A stretch of 52,510 nt of DNA from Alphaproteobacteria bacterium. GTDB lineage: Bacteria > Pseudomonadota > Alphaproteobacteria > Micavibrionales > Micavibrionaceae. Shown piece by piece: positions 8,720-19,220 of this stretch. The notes under the pieces are model-generated. The model was not told the origin of the DNA, did not search any database, and saw only the letters and a program-made list of their open reading frames with translations. Position 1 is the first letter of the stretch. The number at the start of each line of letters is the position of its first letter. The position numbers and the translations under genes were made by a program. Location of the stretch: the NCBI GenBank assembly GCA_024279035.1, contig JAJRSA010000004.1:1-52510 (forward strand). The letters run 5' to 3'.

Positions 8720-9501
8720 AATAAATGCCCTTTAATAAAAGTTGGTATATTGATATCTGGAATATAGGGCGTATATGGAGGGTAAAACAAGCCATGACGG
8801 GTATATAATCCATAAACGATATTAAAATCTCGGCGGAGGAGCCAGTAAATATCTCCTCTGTTCTCTTCAGACCATTGAAACCCCCCTTTATCTTGTATGT
8901 TTTTCCATGCTTTAAGAGACAGAGGGTTTCCCTTCTCATCGAGAGCCACCCAACGATCATTTGTGTCAACAAACAGCCAGCCTTTTGAGGTTTGAACTTC
9001 AACCAATGCGTGTGATCGTAAATCTTGTCCACCATCAATGGCAAGAGTTTCGGGCGGGATAAAGCTCTTATCACGGCTAAATACAGAGACAAACCGCGCC
9101 TGAAAACCACTATAGCGCAAAGCTTTTTCAATGGTGCGCCCTCGATCAGAGCATTGCCCATGTCCAGCCTTTAATAAATCTTGAGGTTCTCGTGTCTGTC
9201 GTACAGGTATTTTTTTGAGCGTCGGAGAAACGTTTAAAACAGCACTTTGAATATCTCTGATCTTCTGGATTTCATCTTGATAGGAGAAAATATCCTCTTT
9301 TTTAACATCTTTAAGTATTTTTTTGAGGGCGATTTCATCTTCGCGCGTGATTTTTCCTGAAACATTATGCACAATGAGAAAAGAGAGAATAATCAAACAC
9401 ACAATGCTCACAACAACAAATCCCTTTTTGCACCACCAACAGATCATGCATCCTGTCTCAGAGACTCGGCGTGTGCATTCATTTTTGTGGATCTGGGTCA
9501 T
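8716..9501 (-). CDS. Membrane-anchored transglutaminase-like protein
   Basis: The 261-residue protein has one membrane helix (about residues 27-46) and a transglutaminase-like core. Residues fitting a Cys-His-Asp triad are visible: Cys117 in AGHGQCSDRG, His164 in LRSHALVEV and Asp179 in LFVDTND. The domain probably faces the periplasm. Bacterial members act as peptidases or in envelope polymer modification, and the role here is open. ATG 9501 has GGGGGAG upstream. A second in-frame ATG at 9447 gives an 18-residue shorter form whose start would share the CATG with the divergent ligase-like gene. It couples to mltG by a 4-base overlap. Confidence 0.8.
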   Translation of the reverse strand: MTQIHKNECTRRVSETGCMICWWCKKGFVVVSIVCLIILSFLIVHNVSGKITREDEIALKKILKDVKKEDIFSYQDEIQKIRDIQSAVLNVSPTLKKIPVRQTREPQDLLKAGHGQCSDRGRTIEKALRYSGFQARFVSVFSRDKSFIPPETLAIDGGQDLRSHALVEVQTSKGWLFVDTNDRWVALDEKGNPLSLKAWKNIQDKGGFQWSEENRGDIYWLLRRDFNIVYGLYTRHGLFYPPYTPYIPDINIPTFIKGHLF

Positions 9502-10600
9502 TTATATCTTTCTCTCCCCCTTTTATATCTTCCAAAGTGGCGTTCCACAACCTGCGGACATCTTTATCTTCACAGGTATTTTGACACTTTTTTCTTATGC
9601 ATTTCTAAAATACAGTAATCATGACAATGCCAATATAACAGGTGTCTATATTTTTGGTGGAATTTTTGTAGGGCTAACAACGGCTATTAATAGTGTCCAT
9701 TATTTTTTTACGCCCGATATCAAGTTTATCCTACACAGCGTGTATTATTTGTTTAACTTTTTGATTTTTATTTATGCCATTCTTATTTTTCGGCACTCTC
9801 CCGAGACAGCCAATAAATGGACGTATCGCATGGTTGTGGTTATCTGTTTTGTTCAACTTTTTGTGGTTATTTTTTTCCCCGATGTAGATAATTACCGCGC
9901 CAGCGGAACATTCAATCGCTCAAACCAACTCGCCTATTGGGGGGTTTTGACAGCCGCCATCATTGTCATTCTCAAACGCCGCGATCCTATCCGTCTTTTG
10001 GATCTTCTGTTATTTGGTATTCTAGGGTATATTGAAATGAAGGCACTCTCCAAGGCAGGGATGATTGTCTTTGCTGTTTTACTTATCATCACTTTGTTTA
10101 TACCCTCCATGTCGAGTGCCATGCGGTGGTTTTCAATTTTTTGTTTTGTTCTTTTATTTATGGTCAAATTTCATAATCCTCAGCATCTTGTGAGTTTCAT
10201 GTCCAAAGTAGACACTTTGGAAGCCGTCTCTCATCGCTTGGGTACACTTGGAAAACAAGCCGACGACACCCCTGAAGCAAGAGGCTATGGACGTCTTTTA
10301 GATCACCCTCAATTCTTGTTTGTAGGCGCAGGAGAAGGAGCCCATTGGCGCTTTGGACGCCAAGAGCTTCACTCTGGCATCGCCACCCTTATTTTTAGCT
10401 ATAGTATTTTTGGGTTTGCATTTTTTCTTATGTTTTTAGGGAGTGTCTTCTATCGCCTCCCATGGCATTATACGGCCATGCTTATCCCAATATTCTTGTA
10501 CGGACTAAGCCATCAAAACATCCGCTTTAGCTATTTTTGGGTTTTCCTAGGCCTTGCCTATTCATGGCATTTCTTTCAAAAAGAGGAGGAAGACTCATGA
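9446..10600 (+). CDS. O-antigen ligase/polymerase-like membrane protein, copy 1
   Basis: A polytopic protein of 384 residues with about ten hydrophobic segments. The conserved periplasmic-loop pattern is GAGEGAHWRFGRQELHSGIA followed by a hydrophobic FSYSIFGF. This H-x-G motif and its context resemble the Wzy_C/O-antigen ligase domain. GTFNRSNQLAYWG and ALSKAGMI are shared with the next gene, so the two are tandem duplicates. The start is uncertain: ATG 9446 lies inside the divergent transglutaminase 5' end and has no clear ribosome-binding site. Role in surface polysaccharide assembly is inferred from the fold. Confidence 0.65.
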   Translation: MHPVSETRRVHSFLWIWVIYIFLSPFYIFQSGVPQPADIFIFTGILTLFSYAFLKYSNHDNANITGVYIFGGIFVGLTTAINSVHYFFTPDIKFILHSVYYLFNFLIFIYAILIFRHSPETANKWTYRMVVVICFVQLFVVIFFPDVDNYRASGTFNRSNQLAYWGVLTAAIIVILKRRDPIRLLDLLLFGILGYIEMKALSKAGMIVFAVLLIITLFIPSMSSAMRWFSIFCFVLLFMVKFHNPQHLVSFMSKVDTLEAVSHRLGTLGKQADDTPEARGYGRLLDHPQFLFVGAGEGAHWRFGRQELHSGIATLIFSYSIFGFAFFLMFLGSVFYRLPWHYTAMLIPIFLYGLSHQNIRFSYFWVFLGLAYSWHFFQKEEEDS

Positions 10601-11859
10601 TGAGTTCGACACCTCCAATACACCCTAACTCTGTGCGCCTGCACGCTCACACGGGGACATTTTCAACTCTTATCTTTGTTCTAATCTGGATTGGATATGT
10701 CCTTCTCTCTCCGTTTTACGTGTTTCATAGTGGCCTCCCTCAGCCCTCTGATATTCTTCTTGCCATAGGAATAATTCCTGCTCTTATTTTGGCCGTCTTA
10801 AATCATAAAGATCAGATTTCAGGAGCACACATTACGGGCGGATTATTTGTTATTTTAACAACAGCTGTAAATTTAATTTACTATCTCTATACAGGAGAGA
10901 GAAGTTTTATAGCCCCCAGCCTCTTCTATCTTTTTAATTTCTCTGTATTTTGTTTTATTGTCTTTTTGTTTAAACAATCACCCGTTTTCATGAATCGAGT
11001 CACGTACTTATCAATTTCTACGATTGTGTTGATACAACTTTTTTATGTCATAGGATTTAGTGGAGAAGGCGCTCGACATGCGGGGACATTTAACAATCCT
11101 AACCAGCTTGCCTATTGGGCTTTGTTAATGGGTGTGATCCTCATTGTTCTTAAACGTGGCTCTAGCCTGAACCTCTTCGATCTTCTTCTTTTTAGTGCCT
11201 TGGCCTATATCCAAACAGAAGCGCTTTCAAAAGCTGGCATGATCTCATACGGGGTTTTAATCTTGTTTATGGCCTTTCAGCCCGTTGCCAACAAGAAGCT
11301 CAAAGCCCTTTTTGTCTTTGGGCTCTTATTCTTGTTAATCACAGAGATAACAGCCCCCCAAGAAGTTAAAAAATGGGTCATTGCAGCCGATAATATTAGT
11401 GCTGCCGCGCATAGATTGGGTAAAATTGGATCAGATGTGGACGACAACCCCATGGTCCGAGGCTATTCTCGTCTGATTGAATACCCTCAATATCTTTTGA
11501 CAGGGGCTGGAGAAGGCGCCCACTGGCGCTTTAATGCCCGTCAAGAACTCCATTCTGGCATTGCAACAATCCTTTTTTCTTATGGGGTATTAGGGTTTAT
11601 TCTTTTCTTTGGCTTTCTCTATTTTGTTTTCATACGTCTCCCACTTTACTATGCCATGCTCCTCACCCCTCTCATCCTCTATGGACTAACCCATCAAAAT
11701 TTCAGAAACACAGGATTCTGGGTTTTTCTAGGATTGTGTTTCTCCTATCACTTCTTTGAAAAAAAAACTCTAGAAGAGATGAGGGAATATAAGCCTATGA
11801 AGAGCAAACCAAAAGAATACCACCCTCTAGACCTTCAAATAAGAGATAAAAATATTTAG
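10597..11859 (+). CDS. O-antigen ligase/polymerase-like membrane protein, copy 2
   Basis: A 420-residue polytopic protein paralogous to its upstream neighbour: PFYVFHSGLPQPSDI, GTFNNPNQLAYWALL, ALSKAGMISYG and GAGEGAHWRFNARQELHSGI align closely. ATG 10597 is chosen because AAGAGGAGGA precedes it and it overlaps the upstream stop as ATGA. The C-terminal 35 residues form a charged cytoplasmic tail absent from copy 1. The family attaches or polymerises glycans at the outer face of the inner membrane. The two could be subfunctionalised or act together. Confidence 0.7.
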   Translation: MMSSTPPIHPNSVRLHAHTGTFSTLIFVLIWIGYVLLSPFYVFHSGLPQPSDILLAIGIIPALILAVLNHKDQISGAHITGGLFVILTTAVNLIYYLYTGERSFIAPSLFYLFNFSVFCFIVFLFKQSPVFMNRVTYLSISTIVLIQLFYVIGFSGEGARHAGTFNNPNQLAYWALLMGVILIVLKRGSSLNLFDLLLFSALAYIQTEALSKAGMISYGVLILFMAFQPVANKKLKALFVFGLLFLLITEITAPQEVKKWVIAADNISAAAHRLGKIGSDVDDNPMVRGYSRLIEYPQYLLTGAGEGAHWRFNARQELHSGIATILFSYGVLGFILFFGFLYFVFIRLPLYYAMLLTPLILYGLTHQNFRNTGFWVFLGLCFSYHFFEKKTLEEMREYKPMKSKPKEYHPLDLQIRDKNI

Positions 11860-11923
11860 AGATCTTTTTGAAATAACTCCATCTCTATATTCAAAAATAA
11901 TGTTTTTCTGCTATATAAAGTGT

Positions 11924-12841
11924 ATGAGCAAAAAATTAAATATCATCTATATGGGAACGCCAGATTTTTCTGTGCCCGCGCTTCAAGCTCTTATTACGAG
12001 TCCGCACGATATTGTGGCTGTGTATACACAACCTCCTCGTCCAAAAGGGCGTGGGCATAAAATGCAGAAATCTCCTGTGCAGGAGGTGGCAGAAGTGCAT
12101 AATATCCCTGTTTTTACGCCTGTGTCTTTTAAAAAAGATATACACGCCATTGAAATTTTTCAAAGCCACACAGCTGATCTTGCGATTGTAGCAGCCTATG
12201 GGCTGATCCTTCCTCAATCTGTATTGGATGCGCCTGTCTATGGGTGTGTAAATATCCATGCCTCTCTTCTTCCACGCTGGCGTGGAGCTGCGCCCATTCA
12301 ATATGCAATTTGGAAGGGAGATCAAGAAACTGGAGTAACCATTATGCAGATGGAGGCAGGGTTGGATACTGGCCCTATGATTACAAAGCGATCTTGTCCC
12401 ATTACACAGGAAACCACAGCACACTCTCTCCATGATGAATTATCTGTTATGGGAGCAGAGATGATCCTTCCGTGCCTTGATAATTTCCCTCTTCAAGGAG
12501 AGAGTCAAGAGGGTGCCTCCTCAAACTATGCTTCCCTGCTTACAAAAGAAGATGGAAAGATTGACTGGACTCAAACAGCGCAAGACATTGATCGACAGAT
12601 TAGAGCTCTTAATCCTTGGCCGAGCACCTATTGTGACACTCTAAAAATTAAAAAAGCAACGCTCTCTGATCAAACCAGCCCAGCACCTGTTGGAACAGTT
12701 TTGGACAAAGATGGGCATATTGTATGTGGTGCGCAGTCCGTTTTAAAACTGAAAGAGATACAGCCTCAAAATAAGAAAGCTATGGATTTTCTCTCAGCGC
12801 TCAATGGGGGATATTTAAAAGTTGGAGCACGTCTCTCATGA
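11924..12841 (+). CDS. fmt: Methionyl-tRNA formyltransferase
   Basis: Formylates the initiator Met-tRNA using 10-formyl-tetrahydrofolate. The 305-residue reading starts MSKKLNIIYMGTPDFSVPAL. It contains NIHASLLPRWRGAAPIQYAI, the formyl-donor site with the Asn-His pair and SLLP, then GVTIMQMEAGLDTGPMI and the C-terminal OB-like domain with LNPWPSTY. The ATG at 11924 is preferred to an upstream in-frame ATG (11900), because the latter adds residues not typical of the family. def is not adjacent. It overlaps truA as ATGA. Confidence 0.95.
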   Translation: MSKKLNIIYMGTPDFSVPALQALITSPHDIVAVYTQPPRPKGRGHKMQKSPVQEVAEVHNIPVFTPVSFKKDIHAIEIFQSHTADLAIVAAYGLILPQSVLDAPVYGCVNIHASLLPRWRGAAPIQYAIWKGDQETGVTIMQMEAGLDTGPMITKRSCPITQETTAHSLHDELSVMGAEMILPCLDNFPLQGESQEGASSNYASLLTKEDGKIDWTQTAQDIDRQIRALNPWPSTYCDTLKIKKATLSDQTSPAPVGTVLDKDGHIVCGAQSVLKLKEIQPQNKKAMDFLSALNGGYLKVGARLS

Positions 12842-13614
12842 CTCTTCAGAGATGGAAAATTACGATTGAGTATGATGGCACAGACTATTGTGGGTGGCAG
12901 ATGCAAGAAGAAGGTATTCCCTCGATCCAAAATAGCTTAGAAAAAGCGCTGTATGGGTTTTGCCAGAGAGATATTCGTGTTCACGGCGCTGGGCGGACAG
13001 ATGCAGGTGTCCATGCGCGGGGGCAAGTGGCTCATTTTGATTTAGACTATGGCGTGCGCACCTTGCATCCCCATGATCTGATGATGGCAATGAATGCCCA
13101 TCTTCGCCCACAGCCCATTTCAATTGTAAAAGCAGAAAAAGTCTCACAGGATTTTCATGCTCGATTTGGGGCAAAGAAGAAGCTTTATACCTACCGCATT
13201 CTTAACCGCGTTTCCCCCCCTACATTTGATCGTACGACATGCTGGCATGTGAAGAAAAATCTTGATATTCAAGCCATGCAAGAGGCTACTTGCGCACTCC
13301 TTGGTACACATGATTTCACAAGCTTTCGTGCTGCAGGCTGTCAAGGAAAGTCTCCGCGTAAAACATTGGATAGATTAGATGTAGAAACATGCTCTTATGA
13401 TGCCTTCGGAGGCGTTGAAATTTTCATTCATGCAGGAGCTCAATCTTTCCTTTATAATCAAGTGCGGAATTTAGTAGGATCTCTCGCAATGGTTGGCGAA
13501 GGAAAATGGGCACCTCATACGTTAAAAGAGATATTAGACAAAAAAGACCGTACATTAAGCGGTCCAACCGCGCCGCCACAGGGACTGAGTCTTGTGTCGA
13601 TTGACTACAGTTAG
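12838..13614 (+). CDS. truA: tRNA pseudouridine(38-40) synthase
   Basis: The 258-residue enzyme isomerises U38-40 in tRNA anticodon stems. The catalytic Asp55 lies in HGAGRTDAGVHARGQVAHF. Other family segments are YDGTDYCGWQ at the N-terminus, KKKLYTYRI, GTHDFTSFRA and SFLYNQVRNLVGSL near the C-terminus. The ATG overlaps the fmt stop by four bases, so translation is coupled. The next gene starts 13 bases downstream. Confidence 0.95.
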   Translation: MTLQRWKITIEYDGTDYCGWQMQEEGIPSIQNSLEKALYGFCQRDIRVHGAGRTDAGVHARGQVAHFDLDYGVRTLHPHDLMMAMNAHLRPQPISIVKAEKVSQDFHARFGAKKKLYTYRILNRVSPPTFDRTTCWHVKKNLDIQAMQEATCALLGTHDFTSFRAAGCQGKSPRKTLDRLDVETCSYDAFGGVEIFIHAGAQSFLYNQVRNLVGSLAMVGEGKWAPHTLKEILDKKDRTLSGPTAPPQGLSLVSIDYS

Positions 13615-13627
13615 AAAGAGATCATAG

Positions 13628-14431
13628 ATGAAACGATTTTTACTCTTCATACTTATTTTCTATCCCCTTCAGATAGCACAAGCCAAAACAACACTCACCT
13701 ATAAGGTCTTCGCGGGGGGGGTAAATGCGGTTGAAGCTAAAATGTCAGTTGAGCGCACACCAGACACGTACAAGCTGTTTTTTGAAGCGCATACACGTGG
13801 GTTTTTAGGCAAGCTTGCCCCATGGTCAGGGTCTTTTGAGAGCTATGGGCATACGCAAAAGAAGGTGCATACACCCCAAAAACATACCTCTATTTCAACA
13901 TGGAGGAAGGAGAAAGAAACCAAAGAATTTTTCTATACGCCAAAGGGGATTTTTAAAACCCTTAAAATTACAGAGGATGGTATTGATAAAAGTCCAGGAA
14001 CAATAGATAAAAAACTTACAGATCAAACCATCGATCTGTTGGCAGCGACTATGAATATTATGAGGACGGCTCAAACGTCAAAAACATGTGAGGGGAAATC
14101 AGAGATCTTTGATGGAAAACGACGTTTTGAATTGATGTTTAAACCTGAGGGGACAGAAACACTCACCAAGAGTAGATATAATATCTATTCAGGCAACGCT
14201 ATAAAATGCTCTGTCGAGATTAAACCTCTTGCTGGAAAATGGCATAAAAAACCTCGTGGGTGGCTCTCTATTCAGGAACAAGGACGTCAACATGACACAC
14301 TTCCCGCGGTTTGGTTTGGACAGGTTGAAAAAAATGGGCTCTATATGCCTGTGAAAATCCGCGTCAAAACAAATTATGGAACATTATTCATGCATTTAAA
14401 GAGGATTGAAATTTCCGACGACCCCGTATAA
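13628..14431 (+). CDS. DUF3108 domain-containing exported protein
   Basis: A 267-residue protein with a clear signal peptide (MKRFLLFILIFYPLQIAQAK, cleavage expected after residue 19). A beta-rich DUF3108 domain follows: TYKVFAGGVNAVEAKMS, RGFLGKLAPWSGSFESYG, TIDLLAATMNIMRT and FDGKRRFELMF. The domain is common in alphaproteobacteria and its function is not established. It is probably periplasmic or associated with the outer membrane. Position between truA and glmU (9-13 base gaps) suggests one operon with fmt. Confidence 0.8.
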   Translation: MKRFLLFILIFYPLQIAQAKTTLTYKVFAGGVNAVEAKMSVERTPDTYKLFFEAHTRGFLGKLAPWSGSFESYGHTQKKVHTPQKHTSISTWRKEKETKEFFYTPKGIFKTLKITEDGIDKSPGTIDKKLTDQTIDLLAATMNIMRTAQTSKTCEGKSEIFDGKRRFELMFKPEGTETLTKSRYNIYSGNAIKCSVEIKPLAGKWHKKPRGWLSIQEQGRQHDTLPAVWFGQVEKNGLYMPVKIRVKTNYGTLFMHLKRIEISDDPV

Positions 14432-14440
14432 AACTATTGT

Positions 14441-15760
14441 ATGAGTATCACAAAAGACATCGCTGTTTTGATTCTTGCCGCAGGGCAAGGGTCTCGTATG
14501 AAATCGTCGCGTCCGAAAGTCTTGCACGAAATTGCAGGACTCCCGATGATCTCTCATGTGATTGAGACAGCACGCGCGCTGTCCCCCAAACATATTATTC
14601 CCGTTCTCGCGCCACATATGGAAGATGTTGCACAAATCATCTCTCCTCTTGAGCCTGCCATACAAGATAGCCCTCTTGGTACAGGAGACGCTGTCAAAGC
14701 AGGCTTAACCAAGCTTCAAGATTTTACAGGCCATGTTTTGGTTTTATATGGGGATGTGCCTCTAATCACCGCCGAGACACTCACTCATTTTATCACAGAG
14801 CATGAAACACACAGATATGGTGTCACTGTTTTAGGGATGACTCCTGATGACCCCACAGGATACGGCCGACTTGTCCAAAAAACAGATGGCACTTTAGAAA
14901 ATATTGTCGAACATAAAGATGCCACAGAGGATGAGCGTCGTGTCTCCGTTTGTAATAGCGGTGTCATGGTGATTGAGGGCACACATATTCATAACTGGAT
15001 TAAGAAAATTGACAATGACAACGCCCAAAAAGAATTTTACTTGGTAGATCTTCCTGCTATTGCGCAAAAAGATGGAAAAGTCTGTGGCGTTGTGATGGGT
15101 GACATCCAAGAGCTTCAAGGTATCAATGATCGTGCGCAACTCGCAGAGATTGAAGCGATTTGGCAAAAACGCAAGCGTACTGATATTATGCATGCAGGCG
15201 TTACCCTCCAAAACCCAGAGACCATTTATTTCAGTCATGACACACAGATCGGACAAGACAGTGCCATTGGTGCCAATACGGTTTTTGGTGTTGGTGTTGA
15301 GATTGCAAATAACGTCGAGATAAAACCCTTTTGTCACTTGGAACAAGTAAATATCCATACAGGTGGAATTATAGGCCCTTTTGCCCGCCTTCGCCCTGGC
15401 ACTGTGTTGAAAGAAAACGTCAAAATTGGCAATTTTGTCGAGGTTAAAAACGCTACTTTCGGTAAAGGCGCTAAAGCCAATCACCTTACTTATGTCGGAG
15501 ATGCAACCGTCGGAGATACGAGTAATATAGGTGCAGGTACAATCACCTGTAACTATGACGGCACAAACAAACATAAAACCACAATTGGAACAGGTGTTTT
15601 CGTTGGCTCAAACAGCACTCTTATCGCACCCATCACCTTAGAAGATGGATGTTATATAGGCGCAGGAAGTACATTGAGTAAAGATGTGCCAGCTGATTCC
15701 CTTGCCGTCTCCCGTGCACGCCCAATTGTAAAAGATGGATGGGCACAGAAAAGAAAATAA
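14441..15760 (+). CDS. glmU: Bifunctional GlmU (GlcNAc-1-P uridyltransferase / GlcN-1-P acetyltransferase)
   Basis: Makes UDP-N-acetylglucosamine for peptidoglycan and lipopolysaccharide. The N-terminal nucleotidyltransferase has LAAGQGSRMKSSRPKVLH (residues 12-29), LGTGDAVKAG and YGDVPLI. From about residue 245 a left-handed beta-helix of hexapeptide repeats carries the acetyltransferase, including FARLRPGTVL, FVEVKNATFGKGAKANHLTY and the GAGTITCNYDG segment. It has 439 residues, slightly shorter than E. coli. It lies 9 bases after the DUF3108 gene. Confidence 0.96.
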   Translation: MSITKDIAVLILAAGQGSRMKSSRPKVLHEIAGLPMISHVIETARALSPKHIIPVLAPHMEDVAQIISPLEPAIQDSPLGTGDAVKAGLTKLQDFTGHVLVLYGDVPLITAETLTHFITEHETHRYGVTVLGMTPDDPTGYGRLVQKTDGTLENIVEHKDATEDERRVSVCNSGVMVIEGTHIHNWIKKIDNDNAQKEFYLVDLPAIAQKDGKVCGVVMGDIQELQGINDRAQLAEIEAIWQKRKRTDIMHAGVTLQNPETIYFSHDTQIGQDSAIGANTVFGVGVEIANNVEIKPFCHLEQVNIHTGGIIGPFARLRPGTVLKENVKIGNFVEVKNATFGKGAKANHLTYVGDATVGDTSNIGAGTITCNYDGTNKHKTTIGTGVFVGSNSTLIAPITLEDGCYIGAGSTLSKDVPADSLAVSRARPIVKDGWAQKRK

Positions 15761-15795
15761 ATAATGAGAGATTTCCTTTTTGTGATAAATATTAA

Positions 15796-17868
<2,073 letters not shown>

Positions 17869-17870
17869 CA

Positions 17871-18010
17871 TATAGTCATTTTCATTAAGAATAGTGCATT
17901 CTTTGAAGATGACCCGAGCGACTGCAAGGTGGCGGGAGTCCGCCGAAAGCCTGCGTGGCTTGGACGCAGTTTAGAATCAGAATGTCTGATTCTTATTCTA
18001 AACAATTATG
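17871..18010. repeat. 140-bp MITE-like repeat, copy 1
   Basis: This segment matches 37866-38005 in inverted orientation with about a dozen mismatches counted by eye. It starts TATAGTCATTTTCATTAAG, has a GC-rich core (GCGGGAGTCCGCCGAAAGCC) and ends with a palindrome around TCAGAATGTCTGA. The right terminus is degraded compared with copy 2, where TATAGTC/GACTATA ends are intact. It lies between convergent ligA and recF and includes the recF stop codon. Confidence 0.8.
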
Positions 18011-19144
18011 AGCTCCCTCAATAAGACCATTTTTGACTTTAAAAAACTGGGCGTTTGGTTGAATGGAGTGAAAAATGTGGGTCTCTGTCCCTGTCATCCA
18101 GACTTGATTACCCATGTGTTTGAGTATCTCAAAAAGGCTTGCGCGTCGGCCTTCATCGAGATGAGCCGCGACTTCATCTAAAAGGAGGAGCGGAGGACGA
18201 CCTTGATCAGCGAGAAGAAGACGTGCATGAGCAAGAATTAATCCAATTAGAAGCGCTTTTTGTTCTCCTGTTGAACAGTGATGTGCCTCCATATTTTTAT
18301 CCGCATACACAACATGGAGATCCGTACGATGGACACCGATAGAGGCTCGTCCTGTTAGGGTATCAATATCTCGTGAATGCTCTAGGCTTTTTAAAAAAAA
18401 CTCTTCCACTTCAATCGCAGCACAAGAGTGAAGACGTTCTTCGAGAACCCCCCTATAAGAGAGGCGTGCATAAGGAAATGTTGTCTCTTTGTGATTAAGA
18501 GAGGCCTCTTGGAGGCGATCTAAAAACGCAAGACGTGCCGCAGCAATGGCCACGCCTGTTTCTGCCATTTGTATTTCTAAGCCTTTGAGCCATGAAGGAT
18601 CGGTGGGTGTTCTATGCTCTGCTCTTAAAATCTTAGAGCGTTGAGACATTGCATTCTCATAACGCGTTATACGTCCTGCATGCGCAGGGTCGTAGGTCAA
18701 AAGTAAACGATCAATAAAGCGCCTGCGCTCAGATGCACCTCCTCGAAAAAGACTATCCATTTGAGGTGTTAACCAGATGCAAGATATATATTCAGACAAG
18801 ACAGCCTGACTTTTAACGATTTCCCCTTGGACTTTAATTATACGACGATCATTGTGTAGATTCTTCCCTGTCCCAATTTTTATTAGACCAAAAGAAGTCT
18901 GTACACACGTTGAAATAGCCCATGGTGTTTCTTTGGGATCATTGCTCTTTTGATTTTGTAGCTCTGTGTTTTTAGCGCCCCGTAACCCACGTCCAGGAGA
19001 AATATAAGAGAGAGCTTCAAGGAGATTCGTTTTCCCTGCTCCATTTTCACCTGTCAATACAACAAAACCACTCTCTATATCAGAGAGCGAGGCTGTTTCA
19101 TAATTTCGAAAATTGTGAAGGCGTATAGACTGTATATACGACAT
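17993..19144 (-). CDS. recF: DNA replication/repair protein RecF
   Basis: An SMC-like ATPase that loads RecA at gaps with RecO/RecR. The 383-residue protein has the Walker A GENGAGKTNLLEA (residues 32-44), the ABC signature region STGEQKALLIGL and Walker B LLLLDEVAAHLDEGRR. Length matches the family (about 360-385). The last codons and the stop lie inside the 140-bp repeat, so the natural C-terminus has been replaced or trimmed. The core domains are intact. dnaN is 76 bases upstream in the same direction. Confidence 0.95.
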   Translation of the reverse strand: MSYIQSIRLHNFRNYETASLSDIESGFVVLTGENGAGKTNLLEALSYISPGRGLRGAKNTELQNQKSNDPKETPWAISTCVQTSFGLIKIGTGKNLHNDRRIIKVQGEIVKSQAVLSEYISCIWLTPQMDSLFRGGASERRRFIDRLLLTYDPAHAGRITRYENAMSQRSKILRAEHRTPTDPSWLKGLEIQMAETGVAIAAARLAFLDRLQEASLNHKETTFPYARLSYRGVLEERLHSCAAIEVEEFFLKSLEHSRDIDTLTGRASIGVHRTDLHVVYADKNMEAHHCSTGEQKALLIGLILAHARLLLADQGRPPLLLLDEVAAHLDEGRRASLFEILKHMGNQVWMTGTETHIFHSIQPNAQFFKVKNGLIEGAHNCLE

Positions 19145-19220
19145 TTAGAAAGTCTCTTTTATTTTACAAACCACAGACATCTCTGTTTATCTCTGTAGAT
19201 CATAATAATCTTTTGAATCA

